Below, in pieces: positions 8,030-16,589 of a stretch of 64,000 nucleotides of DNA. The notes below the pieces were generated by a model. It did not search any database and had not been told where the DNA came from. It saw only the letters and a program-made list of their open reading frames with translations. This DNA comes from Duganella sp. BJB480. Its GTDB lineage: Bacteria; Pseudomonadota; Gammaproteobacteria; Burkholderiales; Burkholderiaceae_D. A program made the translations under genes and the position numbers. Within the stretch, counting starts at the first letter, position 1, and every line of letters begins with the position of its first letter. The DNA is taken from positions 186,001 through 250,000 of the forward strand of contig QVIN01000002.1 of NCBI GenBank assembly GCA_003416985.1. The letters are read 5' to 3'.

Positions 8030-11000
8030 GCCGCTGCGGGACGCAGGTGCTGCGCGATGATGGCGAACATCTGCTCCACGTCCACCGGCTTGCCGATGAA
8101 ATCATCCATGCCGGCGGCGATGCACTGCTCACGCTCGGACTCCATCACACCGGCCGTCATCGCGATCACCGGCATCGTCAATCGCAGCTCGTCGCGTATC
8201 GCGCGGGTTGCGGTGTAGCCGTCCATGACCGGCATCTGCACGTCCATCAGCACCAGGTCGCATTGCAGGCCGCCGCGCAGCAGCGCGAGCGACTGCTCGC
8301 CGTTCTCCGCCACCGTCACCACGGCCTCCACATGTTCCAGTATGCCCTTCGCCACTTGCTGGTTGATCGGATTGTCCTCCACCAGCAGTATGCGCGCACC
8401 GCGCAGCGCCTGCTGGTCGTCGACGACCGGCCCGGCGGCGGCATCGCTGTCGCTGTGCGCCAGCGCGGTCCGCACCGCATCGTGCAGGCTGGACGAGGTG
8501 ACCGGCTTGGTGAGGAATACCGGCGCGCCAACGCCATCCATGTCCTGAACCAGCTTGCTGCGGCCGTAGGCATTGACCATGCAGATGACCGGCTTGCCGG
8601 ATTCCTCCCGCACCGCAAGCATGACTTCCGGGCCATCCATGCCCGGCATTTGCCAGTCGACCAACGCCGCGTCGTAGGCGTGACCGGCGCGTATCAACGC
8701 CAGCGCCTCCGGCCCCGAGGCCGCGACGTCGCAAGTCCAGTCCCAGGCCTGGATCGCCTTGGACAGGAAGGAGCGGCTGGTCGGATTGTCGTCCACCACC
8801 AGCAGGTGCCTGCGCTGGCCGGGTTGCGCGGCCGGGGCGTCGCCCGCCTGCTTCAACGGCAGCGTAAAGGAGAAGGCGCTGCCCTCTCCGGTCGTGCTGC
8901 TTACCTCGATGGAGCCGCCCAGCAGCTCGATCAGGTCCTTGGAAATGGTCAGCCCCAGGCCGGTGCCGCCGAACCGGCGCGTGGTGGACAAATCGGCCTG
9001 CGTGAACGGCGAGAACAGGCGCCCCAGCTGCTCGCCGCTCATGCCGATGCCGGTGTCGCGCACCGTGAAGCGCAGCGTGCCCTCGTCCTCCCCACGCTCC
9101 ACCAGCAGCGACACCTCGCCATGTTCGGTGAACTTGATCGCGTTGCCGGTCAGGTTGACCAGTATCTGCTGGAGCCGCAGCGCATCGCCGATCAGCGCGC
9201 GCGGCACGTCCGGCTCCACGCCCACGCACAGCTCCAGGTTGCGATCGCCGACCGAAATGCTCATGATGCTGGCCACCGAATGCAGCACCTCGTCCAGCAG
9301 GAAGCGCACCGGATGCACTTCGATCTTCCCCGCCCCGATCTTGGAGAAATCGAGGATGTCGTTCAGGATGCCGAGCAGCGTCTGCCCCGATGCCCGTATC
9401 ATCTCCAGATACCGGGCCTGTTCCGGCGACAAGCCGGTGGTGCTGAGCAGGTGCGCCATGCCCAGCACCGCATTCATCGGCGTGCGCAGTTCATGGCTCA
9501 TGTTCGCCACAAAGACATCCTTGGCCGCGCTGGCGACCTGCACCTGTTCCATCGCCACCCGCAGCTCCCTCTCCGCCCGCTTGCGCTCCGTGACGTCGCG
9601 CACGATGCCGACAAACAGATGGTGGCCTTCCACGAACAACGCCCGTATCGACAGCTCCAGCGCAAACGTGGTGCCGTCCTTGCGCAGTCCCTGCAACTCG
9701 ACGCTGTTCTTGCCCACCACCGTGGGTGCGCCGCCGGCGAAATAGCGCGCCATGCCTGCCAGGTGTGCGCCGCGGATGGACTCGGGCATCATGCTTGTGA
9801 TGTTGGCGCCTATCGCCTCCTCCGGCGCGTAGCCGAAAATACCGCAGGCCGCGCGATTGAACGATTCGATGACACCATCCTTGTTGATGGTGACGATGCC
9901 GTCGCCGACGTTATCCATCACGGTGCGGGTGCGCAGCTCCTTGTCGATGGCCTCCCGCTGCGCCGACTGCAGCTGCAAGGTGCGCTCTTCGATCACGCTT
10001 TCAAGCCGATGCCGGTACTGCTGGAGTTCCGACTCCACCGACTGCAAGGTGCGGATGGCGTCGTCGGCTTCGCGGAACGCGGGCCGCACCTGGTCCAGTC
10101 GCATATCATCGTTCTTGCCCAGTGCACTGGCCGCGTATGCCAACGCGCTCACCGAGCCGTCGATGCGGCGCGCCAGGTACCATGCGGCGGCCACGCCCAA
10201 TCCAAGCAGCGCGGCCAGGAACAGCACGATCCAGCGGATCGACGCGACCATCTCCGACAGCACTTCGCTGCGCGGCACGCCGATCGACACCGCCCAGCCG
10301 GACAGCTTGGAATGGCTGTACATCGAATACACCGGCGTGCCGTCCAACGTAACCGACTCGATGGCCGCTTCGCCGCCGCCGGCCATGCTGGCCACAAGCG
10401 CGGGGGAACCGGGCTGGCCGACAAACTTCTCCGGGTCGCGCGTGCGCGCCACGATCATGCCGCGCGAATCGAAAATGCCGGCCACGCGGCCTGCGGGCAG
10501 GCGCTGCTCCCTCAGTATCATTCCCAGGCGCTCGGGCACGAAGGCGACCGAGAGGCAGTAGACCACCTTGCCGCCCCTGACCACCGGCACGTGCACCGCG
10601 ACCAGCGGCCGCTTGAGCGCACCGCCGATGAACACGTCGGAGATCACGGTCTGCCCGGTATCGAACACCTTTCTGATACGCTCCAGGCTGGCTGGGTCCG
10701 GCATGCTCGGGCCGAACGGACGCACCGTGTTGAGCAGCTGCACCGAGTCGCGGTCGCTCAGGACGAAGTTAAATCCGGGGAATTCGGGCCGCAGCGCCTT
10801 GCTGGCCTGCGCGTGGAAGGCCGCCAGGTCGCCGTTGTCGAGGCTGGGCGAATTGCCCAGCGCCAGCGCCATGGTGATGCCGGTGTTGAGATCGCGGTCG
10901 ACCGACTGGATCAGCGCCCGCGCGGTGATCAGCGACTCCTGCTGGATCTGCGTGCGTTCGCGCTCGTAGAAGTGCTGGGCCAGCAGCCCGATGCCCACCA

Positions 11001-11082
11001 CCGCCGGCAAAGCGCACGCCCAGACCAGCGTGTAGATTTGCGAGCGGAGCGATGGCAAGGGACTGTGGGCTGCTGGCTTCAT
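8026..11082 (-). CDS. Hybrid sensor histidine kinase: dCache-like sensor, PAS, HisKA, HATPase, two receiver domains
   Basis: A 1018-residue membrane kinase. It has TM1 at about 15-36, a periplasmic Cache-like sensor at about 40-275, TM2 at about 282-303, a linker/coiled coil to 380, and PAS at about 385-500. HisKA follows with phospho-acceptor H530 (SHELRTPMN), then HATPase with N box (NLTGNAIKFTE), G1 (DTGIGM) and G2 (GGTGLGL). Two receiver domains end the protein: REC1 with D809 (ALVDWQMPGMDG) and REC2 with D947 (LVLMDVQMPVMDG). No HPt domain is fused, so a separate phosphotransfer partner is expected. Output is unknown. ATG 11082 is chosen because the hydrophobic N-terminus follows directly; upstream in-frame sequence overlaps glycerate kinase and reads as non-protein. 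Its 3' end overlaps the PLP enzyme by 4 bp (convergent). Confidence 0.92.
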   Translation of the reverse strand: MKPAAHSPLPSLRSQIYTLVWACALPAVVGIGLLAQHFYERERTQIQQESLITARALIQSVDRDLNTGITMALALGNSPSLDNGDLAAFHAQASKALRPEFPGFNFVLSDRDSVQLLNTVRPFGPSMPDPASLERIRKVFDTGQTVISDVFIGGALKRPLVAVHVPVVRGGKVVYCLSVAFVPERLGMILREQRLPAGRVAGIFDSRGMIVARTRDPEKFVGQPGSPALVASMAGGGEAAIESVTLDGTPVYSMYSHSKLSGWAVSIGVPRSEVLSEMVASIRWIVLFLAALLGLGVAAAWYLARRIDGSVSALAYAASALGKNDDMRLDQVRPAFREADDAIRTLQSVESELQQYRHRLESVIEERTLQLQSAQREAIDKELRTRTVMDNVGDGIVTINKDGVIESFNRAACGIFGYAPEEAIGANITSMMPESIRGAHLAGMARYFAGGAPTVVGKNSVELQGLRKDGTTFALELSIRALFVEGHHLFVGIVRDVTERKRAERELRVAMEQVQVASAAKDVFVANMSHELRTPMNAVLGMAHLLSTTGLSPEQARYLEMIRASGQTLLGILNDILDFSKIGAGKIEVHPVRFLLDEVLHSVASIMSISVGDRNLELCVGVEPDVPRALIGDALRLQQILVNLTGNAIKFTEHGEVSLLVERGEDEGTLRFTVRDTGIGMSGEQLGRLFSPFTQADLSTTRRFGGTGLGLTISKDLIELLGGSIEVSSTTGEGSAFSFTLPLKQAGDAPAAQPGQRRHLLVVDDNPTSRSFLSKAIQAWDWTCDVAASGPEALALIRAGHAYDAALVDWQMPGMDGPEVMLAVREESGKPVICMVNAYGRSKLVQDMDGVGAPVFLTKPVTSSSLHDAVRTALAHSDSDAAAGPVVDDQQALRGARILLVEDNPINQQVAKGILEHVEAVVTVAENGEQSLALLRGGLQCDLVLMDVQMPVMDGYTATRAIRDELRLTMPVIAMTAGVMESEREQCIAAGMDDFIGKPVDVEQMFAIIAQHLRPAAA

Positions 11083-11137
11083 TCTCGACGTCGGTGACTG
11101 ACACGAGAATGACTCTAGCACAGATGAGCGTAGGCAA

Positions 11138-12277
11138 CTACAGGCGGGCGCCCAGGCTGAGGACGGCCGCGATATTGCGGGCGGCGCTGCGCACATTCCA
11201 CGCCGCCTCGGCCAGCGCCTGCTCGACCGTGCAGGGCCGGCTGACCGCGCCGAACACGGCCTGTATGCCGTGCTGATGCACAATGGCCGCCCCCGGCGCC
11301 AGGCTGCCGGCGATGGCGATCACCGGCTTGCCGTGGCGCTGGGCCACGCGGGCCACGCCGATCGGCGTCTTGCCGTGGATGGACTGGCTGTCGATGCGGC
11401 CTTCGCCGGTGATGACCAGGTCGGCGTCGGCCACGGCCGCGTCCAGGCCGACCGCCGCCGTCACGATCTCGCTGCCGGGGCGCAGGCGCCCGCCCAGGAA
11501 CACCAGCATCGCCGCGCCGATGCCGCCGCCCGCGCCGGCGCCCGGCACATCCGCCACCTGTTGCCCCAGTTCGCGGGCGATGACATCGGCGTAGTGGCGC
11601 AGGTTGGCGTCCAGTTGCTCGACCATCGCCGGGGTGGCGCCCTTCTGCGGGCCGAAGATGTGCGAGGCGCCCTGCGGCCCCACCAGCGGATTGCTGACAT
11701 CGCAGGCGATGTCGAACACGCTGTCCTTGATGCGCGCGTCCAGCCCGGACAGGTCGATATGGCGCAGGCGGTCCAGCGCGCCGCCGCCCGGCGGCAGCTC
11801 GTTGCCGGCCTCGTCCAGCAGGCGCCCGCCCAGCGCCTGCACCATGCCGGCGCCGCCGTCGTTGGTGGCGCTGCCGCCCACACCCAGCACGAAGCGGCGC
11901 GCGCCGGCGTCGAGCGCGTCGCGGATCAGCTCGCCTGTGCCGAAGCTGCTGGTGCGCAGCGGATCGCGCCGCGCCGCCGGCACCAGTTCCAGGCCGCTGG
12001 CGGCGGCCATTTCGATCACGGCCGTGGCGCCGTCGCCCATCAGGCCGTAGAACGCGTCCACCGGCTCGCCCAGCGGGCCGGACACCTTCAACGCCACGCG
12101 GCGGCCGCCGCTGGCGTCTATCATGGCCTGCACCGTACCTTCGCCGCCGTCGGCCACCGGCAATTTGACGTACTGCGCGTCGGGAAAGAACTCGCGGAAG
12201 CCGGCCTCGATCTCGTTGGCGACCGCCATCGCGGTCAGGCTCTCCTTGAACGAATCGGGCGCAATGACTATTTTCAT
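11138..12277 (-). CDS. garK: Glycerate 2-kinase (GarK/GlxK family)
   Basis: A 379-residue cytosolic enzyme phosphorylating D-glycerate to 2-phosphoglycerate. Family marks are the start MKIVIAPDSFKESLTA, PVADGGEGT, GVGGSATNDGGAGM and the late ITGEGRIDSQSIHGKTP segment, all intact and at normal spacing and length. ATG 12277 lies 11 bp after the stop of the MFS transporter, so the two form an operon. The divergent regulator 13811-14959 belongs to the CdaR family that controls glycerate/galactarate/glucarate genes in E. coli, which supports the assignment. garK and glxK are not distinguishable from sequence alone. Confidence 0.92.
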   Translation of the reverse strand: MKIVIAPDSFKESLTAMAVANEIEAGFREFFPDAQYVKLPVADGGEGTVQAMIDASGGRRVALKVSGPLGEPVDAFYGLMGDGATAVIEMAAASGLELVPAARRDPLRTSSFGTGELIRDALDAGARRFVLGVGGSATNDGGAGMVQALGGRLLDEAGNELPPGGGALDRLRHIDLSGLDARIKDSVFDIACDVSNPLVGPQGASHIFGPQKGATPAMVEQLDANLRHYADVIARELGQQVADVPGAGAGGGIGAAMLVFLGGRLRPGSEIVTAAVGLDAAVADADLVITGEGRIDSQSIHGKTPIGVARVAQRHGKPVIAIAGSLAPGAAIVHQHGIQAVFGAVSRPCTVEQALAEAAWNVRSAARNIAAVLSLGARL

Positions 12278-12288
12278 CGAGTACTCTA

Positions 12289-13611
12289 TCAACGGTTGAC
12301 CAGTTTGGCGGGGACGCGCAGCACCAGTATCGCACCAAGCAGCAGCACGCTGGACAAAATATACAGCGCGGTATCGGTGCTCTGGGTCGCGTCCTTGATC
12401 CAGCCGACCAGGAAGGGGCTGACGAAGCCGGCGATCTGGCCCAGCGAGTTGATCAGCGCCAGGCCGCCGGCCGCCGCCGCGCTGCCGAGGAAGGCGGCCG
12501 GCAGCGACCAGAACATCGCCAGCGCGGCCAGCGCACCCATGGTCGCCATGCTCAGACCCGCTATCACGATCACAGGATTGCTGGAGAAGTTGGCGGCCAT
12601 CATCAGGCCGGTCAGGCCCATCAGCATCGGCAGCGACACGTGCAGGCGGCGTTCGCGGCGCTGGTCGGCCGAGCGGCCGGCCCACACCATGAAGAAGGCG
12701 GCGCACAGGTAGGGAATCGCGCTCAGCCAGCCGACCGTCACCGCGCTCTGGTAGCCCAGCGACTTGATGATGGATGGCAGCCAAAAGTTGATCGCATACA
12801 CGCCCATCTGGATGCAGAAGTAGATCACGCCCAGCATCCACACATTGCCGTTGCGAACCACGGACGAGAAGGTCTGGCCGGCGTCGCTGTTGGCCTGGCG
12901 CTGTTGTTCGTCGCCCGCCAGCGCGGCCTGCATGGCGGCTTTTTCATCGGCGCTGAGCCACTTGGCCTGGGCGATGCCGTCGTTGAGGTAAAAGTACACG
13001 GCCACGCCCAGGACCACGGTCGGCAGGCCCTGCAACAGGAACAGCCACTGCCATCCCGCCATGCCGGCCTGCCCGGCCGAGAAATGCTGCAGCATCCAGC
13101 CCGACAGCGGACCGCCGACCAGGCCGGAGATCGGGATCGCCGACATGAACAGGGCCATCACCTGGCCGCGCTTCTGCGCCGGGAACCAGTGCGTGAAGTA
13201 CAGCACCATGCCGGGGAAGAAGCCGGCCTCGGCCACGCCGGTGAAGAAGCGCAGCACGTAGAACGAGGCCGGATCGTGCACGAACAGCATGCAGGCCGAC
13301 AGGCCGCCCCATGCCACCATCATGGTCGCGATCCAGCGGCGGGCGCCGATCTTGTGGAGTATCAGGTTGCTCGGAACGCCGCTGAGCACGTAGCCGATGA
13401 AGAAGATGCCCGCGCCTAATCCGTAAACGGTATTGCTCAAATGGAGGGCGTCCAGCATCTCCAGCTTGGCGAAGCCGACGTTGACGCGGTCCAGGTAGTT
13501 GAAGAAGTAGCAGATGAAGATGAACGGTATCAGGTGCCAGCTGGCCTTCTTGTAAGCGCCGTCCAGGACGGACGCCGCCGGCCACGGGGTGGCGGTGGTC
13601 GTGGTGTTCAT
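12289..13611 (-). CDS. MFS transporter, anion:cation symporter (ACS) family
   Basis: A 440-residue inner-membrane carrier with about 12 hydrophobic helices. The first-helix motif NYLDRVNVGFAKLEM and the following GLGAGIFFIGYVLSGVPSN segment are typical of ACS-family transporters (phthalate, tartrate, glucarate, 4-hydroxyphenylacetate types). Substrate is inferred to be a small carboxylate such as D-glycerate or a sugar diacid, because it is followed 11 bp later by glycerate kinase and faces a CdaR regulator. ATG 13611 has AAGGAGA six bases upstream; longer in-frame starts lack such a site. Confidence 0.9.
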   Translation of the reverse strand: MNTTTTATPWPAASVLDGAYKKASWHLIPFIFICYFFNYLDRVNVGFAKLEMLDALHLSNTVYGLGAGIFFIGYVLSGVPSNLILHKIGARRWIATMMVAWGGLSACMLFVHDPASFYVLRFFTGVAEAGFFPGMVLYFTHWFPAQKRGQVMALFMSAIPISGLVGGPLSGWMLQHFSAGQAGMAGWQWLFLLQGLPTVVLGVAVYFYLNDGIAQAKWLSADEKAAMQAALAGDEQQRQANSDAGQTFSSVVRNGNVWMLGVIYFCIQMGVYAINFWLPSIIKSLGYQSAVTVGWLSAIPYLCAAFFMVWAGRSADQRRERRLHVSLPMLMGLTGLMMAANFSSNPVIVIAGLSMATMGALAALAMFWSLPAAFLGSAAAAGGLALINSLGQIAGFVSPFLVGWIKDATQSTDTALYILSSVLLLGAILVLRVPAKLVNR

Positions 13612-13715
13612 GTGGGTCTCCTTGGTTTTTATAGGTGGTCTGTGCGGATGATTATCTGGAATCCATCCCGGAAAAACATCGGTCAAACGCACCATAATTC
13701 AGCCGGATCCCGGCT

Positions 13716-13741
13716 ATTTATTGGGCATGCGCACAATAAAT
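13716..13741. promoter_or_regulatory. Palindromic candidate operator between the MFS-glycerate kinase operon and cdaR
   Basis: Perfect 8-base arms ATTTATTG (13716-13723) and CAATAAAT (13734-13741) flank a 10-base centre. The core also shows TTG-N10-CAA symmetry and is AT-rich in an otherwise GC-rich window. A second, weaker TTG-N10-CAA element sits at 13774-13789, just before the cdaR ribosome-binding site. Position between two divergent genes makes it a natural binding site for the adjacent CdaR-type activator. That assignment is inference. Confidence 0.5.
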
Positions 13742-13810
13742 GCTCCTATCGGCCCGGCATTTACCCGGATTCCTTGTTATTTGGCACAATGACGGCAAGG
13801 AGAAACGCCC

Positions 13811-14959
13811 ATGTACATACTGAGCACCGAGCTGGCCCAGGACATCGTCAGCCGGACGATGAAGATCATCCCGTACAACGTCAACGTGATGGATGCCAAC
13901 GGCACCATCCTCGCCAGCGGCAATCCGGCGCGCATCGGCGAGCTGCACGCCGGCGCCATGCTGGCCCTGGCCAAGCGGCTGACGGTGGAGATCGACAGTG
14001 CCAGCGCCCGCAATATGCACGGCGCCCAGCCCGGCATCAACCTGCCGTTGACGGTCAACGGCCAGGTCTGCGGGGCCGTGGGCCTGAGCGGCGTGCCGGC
14101 CCAGGTGCGCCAGTTCGGCGAACTGGTGCGCTTGACGGCGGAGATGATCCTCGAACAAGCCCACTTGGCCGGCGAGCTGCAGCGCGACTCGCGCTACCGC
14201 GAAGCCTTCGTGCTCAACCTGATCCGCTACGAAGCCGCCATGGAGGCCGACCTGGCCGCCTGGGCCCGCCGGCTGGGCGTCAACTTCGAGCGCAGCCATC
14301 TGGTGTTCCTGCTGGAGCTGGACGACAAGACGGCCGGCACCGACCAGGCCCTCGGCGAGCTGCAGCGCCTGCAACTGCGCATGCTGGCCCGGCAGCCGTC
14401 CGCGCTCACCGCATCGGCCAGCGCCCATCAGCTGGTGCTGCTCGATTTCCACGACGCCCCGTCCGCGCCCGATGCCCATTGGCCGCAGCGCCAGTTGCAG
14501 GCGCTGGCCGCCATCCTGCGCGAGGAATGCCAGCAGCCGCACACGCTGACGATGGGTATCGCCCAGACCGGCATGGCCGGCGTGGCGGTTTCCTACCGAA
14601 GCGCGTTGACGGCGGCCCGCATCGGCCGCGCCCGCCATCCGCGCCGGTCGCGCTTCAGTTATTACGAGCAAACCCTGCCGGTGCTGCTGTCGGGCCTGGG
14701 GGCGGGCTGGGAGGCGGAGCAGCTGCGCCAGCCCGTCGCCCGGCTGAAGGCGCGGGACAAAAACAAGGAACTGTTGCGGCGCACGCTCGATGTGTGGTTT
14801 GAACACGACGGTCATCCGGCGGCCACCGCCGAGGCCCTGCATATCCACCGCAACACGCTGGATTACCGGCTGCGCCGCATCGGCGAGATCACCGGCCTGG
14901 ACCTGGGCAAGCTGGAGGATAGGCTGCTGCTGTATATCTCTTCGTTATTAACCACTTAA
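13811..14959 (+). CDS. cdaR: CdaR-type sugar-diacid/glycerate regulator
   Basis: A 382-residue transcription factor. It has an N-terminal diacid-sensing domain (residues about 1-135, starting YILSTELAQDIVSRTMKII as in E. coli CdaR), a middle GGDEF-like/CdaR linker region, and a C-terminal PucR-type helix-turn-helix (FEHDGHPAATAEALHIHRNTLDYRL). In E. coli CdaR activates glycerate, galactarate and glucarate genes in response to a diacid/glycerate signal. ATG 13811 is preceded by AAGGAG at 13797-13802. It is divergent from the MFS-glycerate kinase operon, its likely target. Confidence 0.92.
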   Translation: MYILSTELAQDIVSRTMKIIPYNVNVMDANGTILASGNPARIGELHAGAMLALAKRLTVEIDSASARNMHGAQPGINLPLTVNGQVCGAVGLSGVPAQVRQFGELVRLTAEMILEQAHLAGELQRDSRYREAFVLNLIRYEAAMEADLAAWARRLGVNFERSHLVFLLELDDKTAGTDQALGELQRLQLRMLARQPSALTASASAHQLVLLDFHDAPSAPDAHWPQRQLQALAAILREECQQPHTLTMGIAQTGMAGVAVSYRSALTAARIGRARHPRRSRFSYYEQTLPVLLSGLGAGWEAEQLRQPVARLKARDKNKELLRRTLDVWFEHDGHPAATAEALHIHRNTLDYRLRRIGEITGLDLGKLEDRLLLYISSLLTT

Positions 14960-14964
14960 CTCTC

Positions 14965-15031
14965 TCGGCAGAGCCGGAAAGTTACTGTATTATTTGCCGT
15001 CGCCCGAGCGCCCACAAGGCACAGGCTCGGG
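14965..15031 (+). promoter_or_regulatory. Candidate promoter and leader inverted repeat upstream of the second permease
   Basis: A TCGGCA box (14965-14970), 17 bp spacing and a TATTAT box (14988-14993) resemble a sigma-70 promoter. Just downstream is a perfect 7-base inverted repeat, CCCGAGC (15003-15009) with GCTCGGG (15025-15031), 15-base loop. It would fall near the start of the transcript for the permease at 15065. It could be a leader hairpin, an operator, or a weak terminator for cdaR; there is no T run. Confidence 0.35.
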
Positions 15032-15064
15032 TACGGAAATAACCACAATAAAACTGGAGCCATT

Positions 15065-16453
15065 TTGAGCCTATTTCGCACCAAGAACCTGGACGATATG
15101 ATCGCCAACAGCCGCAGACCCGGCGGCCTGGCGAAAGTACTCGGTCCCTTCGACCTCATCCTCATGGGCATCGGCGCCATTGTCGGCACCGGTATTTTCG
15201 TACTGACGGGCACCGGTGCCGTGACGGCCGGCCCGGCGCTGACGCTGTCCTTCGTGGTCGCCGCCATCGCCTGCGGCTTCGCCGCGCTGTGCTACGCCGA
15301 ATTCGCCTCCACCGTGCCGGTGGCCGGCTCCATCTACACCTACACCTATGCCACCCTGGGCGAACTGGCCGCCTGGATGATAGGCTGGGACTTGCTGCTG
15401 GAATACGGCCTGGCCACCTCGGCCGTGTCGGTCGGCTGGTCCGGCTACTTCCAGTCGCTGATCTCCGGCTTCGGCATCCACCTGCCGGTCGCGCTCACGG
15501 CCGCGCCCGGCGCGATCCCCGGCGTGCATACGCTGATCAACCTGCCCGCGCTGTGCATCATGCTGGTGCTGACCGCGATGCTGAGCTGGGGCGTGCGCGA
15601 ATCGGCCCGCCTGAACAACATCATGGTCGCCATCAAGGTCGGCGTGGTGCTGCTGTTCATCGTCGTCGGCGCGCGCCACGTCGAGCCCGCCAACTGGAAA
15701 CCGTTTATGCCGTTTGGCTACAACGGCATGCTGAGCGCGGCCGCGCTGGTGTTCTTCGCCTTCATCGGTTTCGACGCGGTGACCTCGGCCGCCGAGGAAG
15801 TCAAGCGCCCGGAGCGCGACCTGCCGATCGGCATCATCGGCTCGCTGGCCGCCTGCACCGTGCTGTACGTGGTGGTCTCGGCCATCATGACCGGCATCGT
15901 GCCTTACCAGCAGTATCTGGGCATCGACCACCCGGTGTCGCTGGCGCTGAAGCACGCCGGTGAAAACTGGTTCGCCGGCTTCGTCGACCTGGGCGCGATC
16001 CTGGGCATGACCACCGTCATCCTGGTGATGGCCTACGGCCAGACCCGCATCATCTTCGCCATGTCGCGCGACGGCCTGCTGCCGAAACGCCTGTCGACCG
16101 TGCATCCGCGCTTCCACACGCCGTTCTTCGCCACCTGGCTGGTCGGCATCGTGTTCGGCCTGATCGCCGCCGTGGTGCCGCTGAACGTGCTGACCGAGCT
16201 GATCAACATCGGCACGCTGGCCGCCTTCAGCCTGGTGTCGATCGCCGTGATCATCATGCGCAAGAAGCGTCCCGACCTCAAGCGCGCCTTCCGCTGCCCG
16301 GGCGTGCCGGTGATTCCGGCGCTGGCCGTGATCTTCTGCGTCATGCTGATGACCTACCTGAGCTGGTTCACCTGGGTCGCCTTCGTGATCTGGCTGGTGA
16401 TCGGCCTGGCCATCTACTTCGGCTACGCCCGTTCGCGTTCGCTGCTGAACTGA
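15065..16453 (+). CDS. APC-family amino-acid permease (YfnA/CAT-like)
   Basis: A 462-residue polytopic permease of the cationic-amino-acid-transporter branch. The first helix contains the APC motif MGIGAIVGTGIFVLTG, and the segment FFAFIGFDAVTSAAEEVKRP is characteristic of YfnA/CAT proteins. Predicted to exchange or import an amino acid; substrate is not readable. The start is TTG 15065 with CTGGAG about seven bases upstream; the next methionine would remove the conserved N-terminus. It is a separate transcription unit from cdaR, with a promoter-like sequence and inverted repeat in the 105 bp gap. Confidence 0.9.
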   Translation: MSLFRTKNLDDMIANSRRPGGLAKVLGPFDLILMGIGAIVGTGIFVLTGTGAVTAGPALTLSFVVAAIACGFAALCYAEFASTVPVAGSIYTYTYATLGELAAWMIGWDLLLEYGLATSAVSVGWSGYFQSLISGFGIHLPVALTAAPGAIPGVHTLINLPALCIMLVLTAMLSWGVRESARLNNIMVAIKVGVVLLFIVVGARHVEPANWKPFMPFGYNGMLSAAALVFFAFIGFDAVTSAAEEVKRPERDLPIGIIGSLAACTVLYVVVSAIMTGIVPYQQYLGIDHPVSLALKHAGENWFAGFVDLGAILGMTTVILVMAYGQTRIIFAMSRDGLLPKRLSTVHPRFHTPFFATWLVGIVFGLIAAVVPLNVLTELINIGTLAAFSLVSIAVIIMRKKRPDLKRAFRCPGVPVIPALAVIFCVMLMTYLSWFTWVAFVIWLVIGLAIYFGYARSRSLLN

Positions 16454-16465
16454 TCCGCTGTCTGC

Positions 16466-16490
16466 CCGGCGAGGCCATGCGCCTCGCCGG
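16466..16490 (+). terminator. Strong hairpin after the permease gene
   Basis: A perfect 10-base stem CCGGCGAGGC (16466-16475) / GCCTCGCCGG (16481-16490) with a 5-base loop lies 12 bp past the permease stop. A second, weaker CCCTGC/GCAGGG hairpin follows near 16500. There is no T tract, so it is either a non-canonical terminator or an mRNA-stabilising hairpin. Confidence 0.5.
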
Positions 16491-16589
16491 CGCTCCCTCC
16501 GCCCTGCCGCAACGCGCAGGGTGCTCTACCCCACAGACCAAAACGCCAAACTCGCCTAGCATCTGACTCGTCACTGCGAAGGAGAGCGT

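Noticed and set aside
7693..11097. Very long plus-strand open frame opposite the hybrid histidine kinase
   Set aside because: The product is rich in His/Arg/Ala/Gln with no domain, typical of an antisense frame in GC-rich DNA; the minus-strand kinase explains the sequence fully.
13781..13797. Sigma-54-like TGGCAC-N5-xGGCA element upstream of cdaR
   Set aside because: The GG-N10-GC spacing fits, but the -12 element is poor and a start would fall almost at the cdaR start codon.
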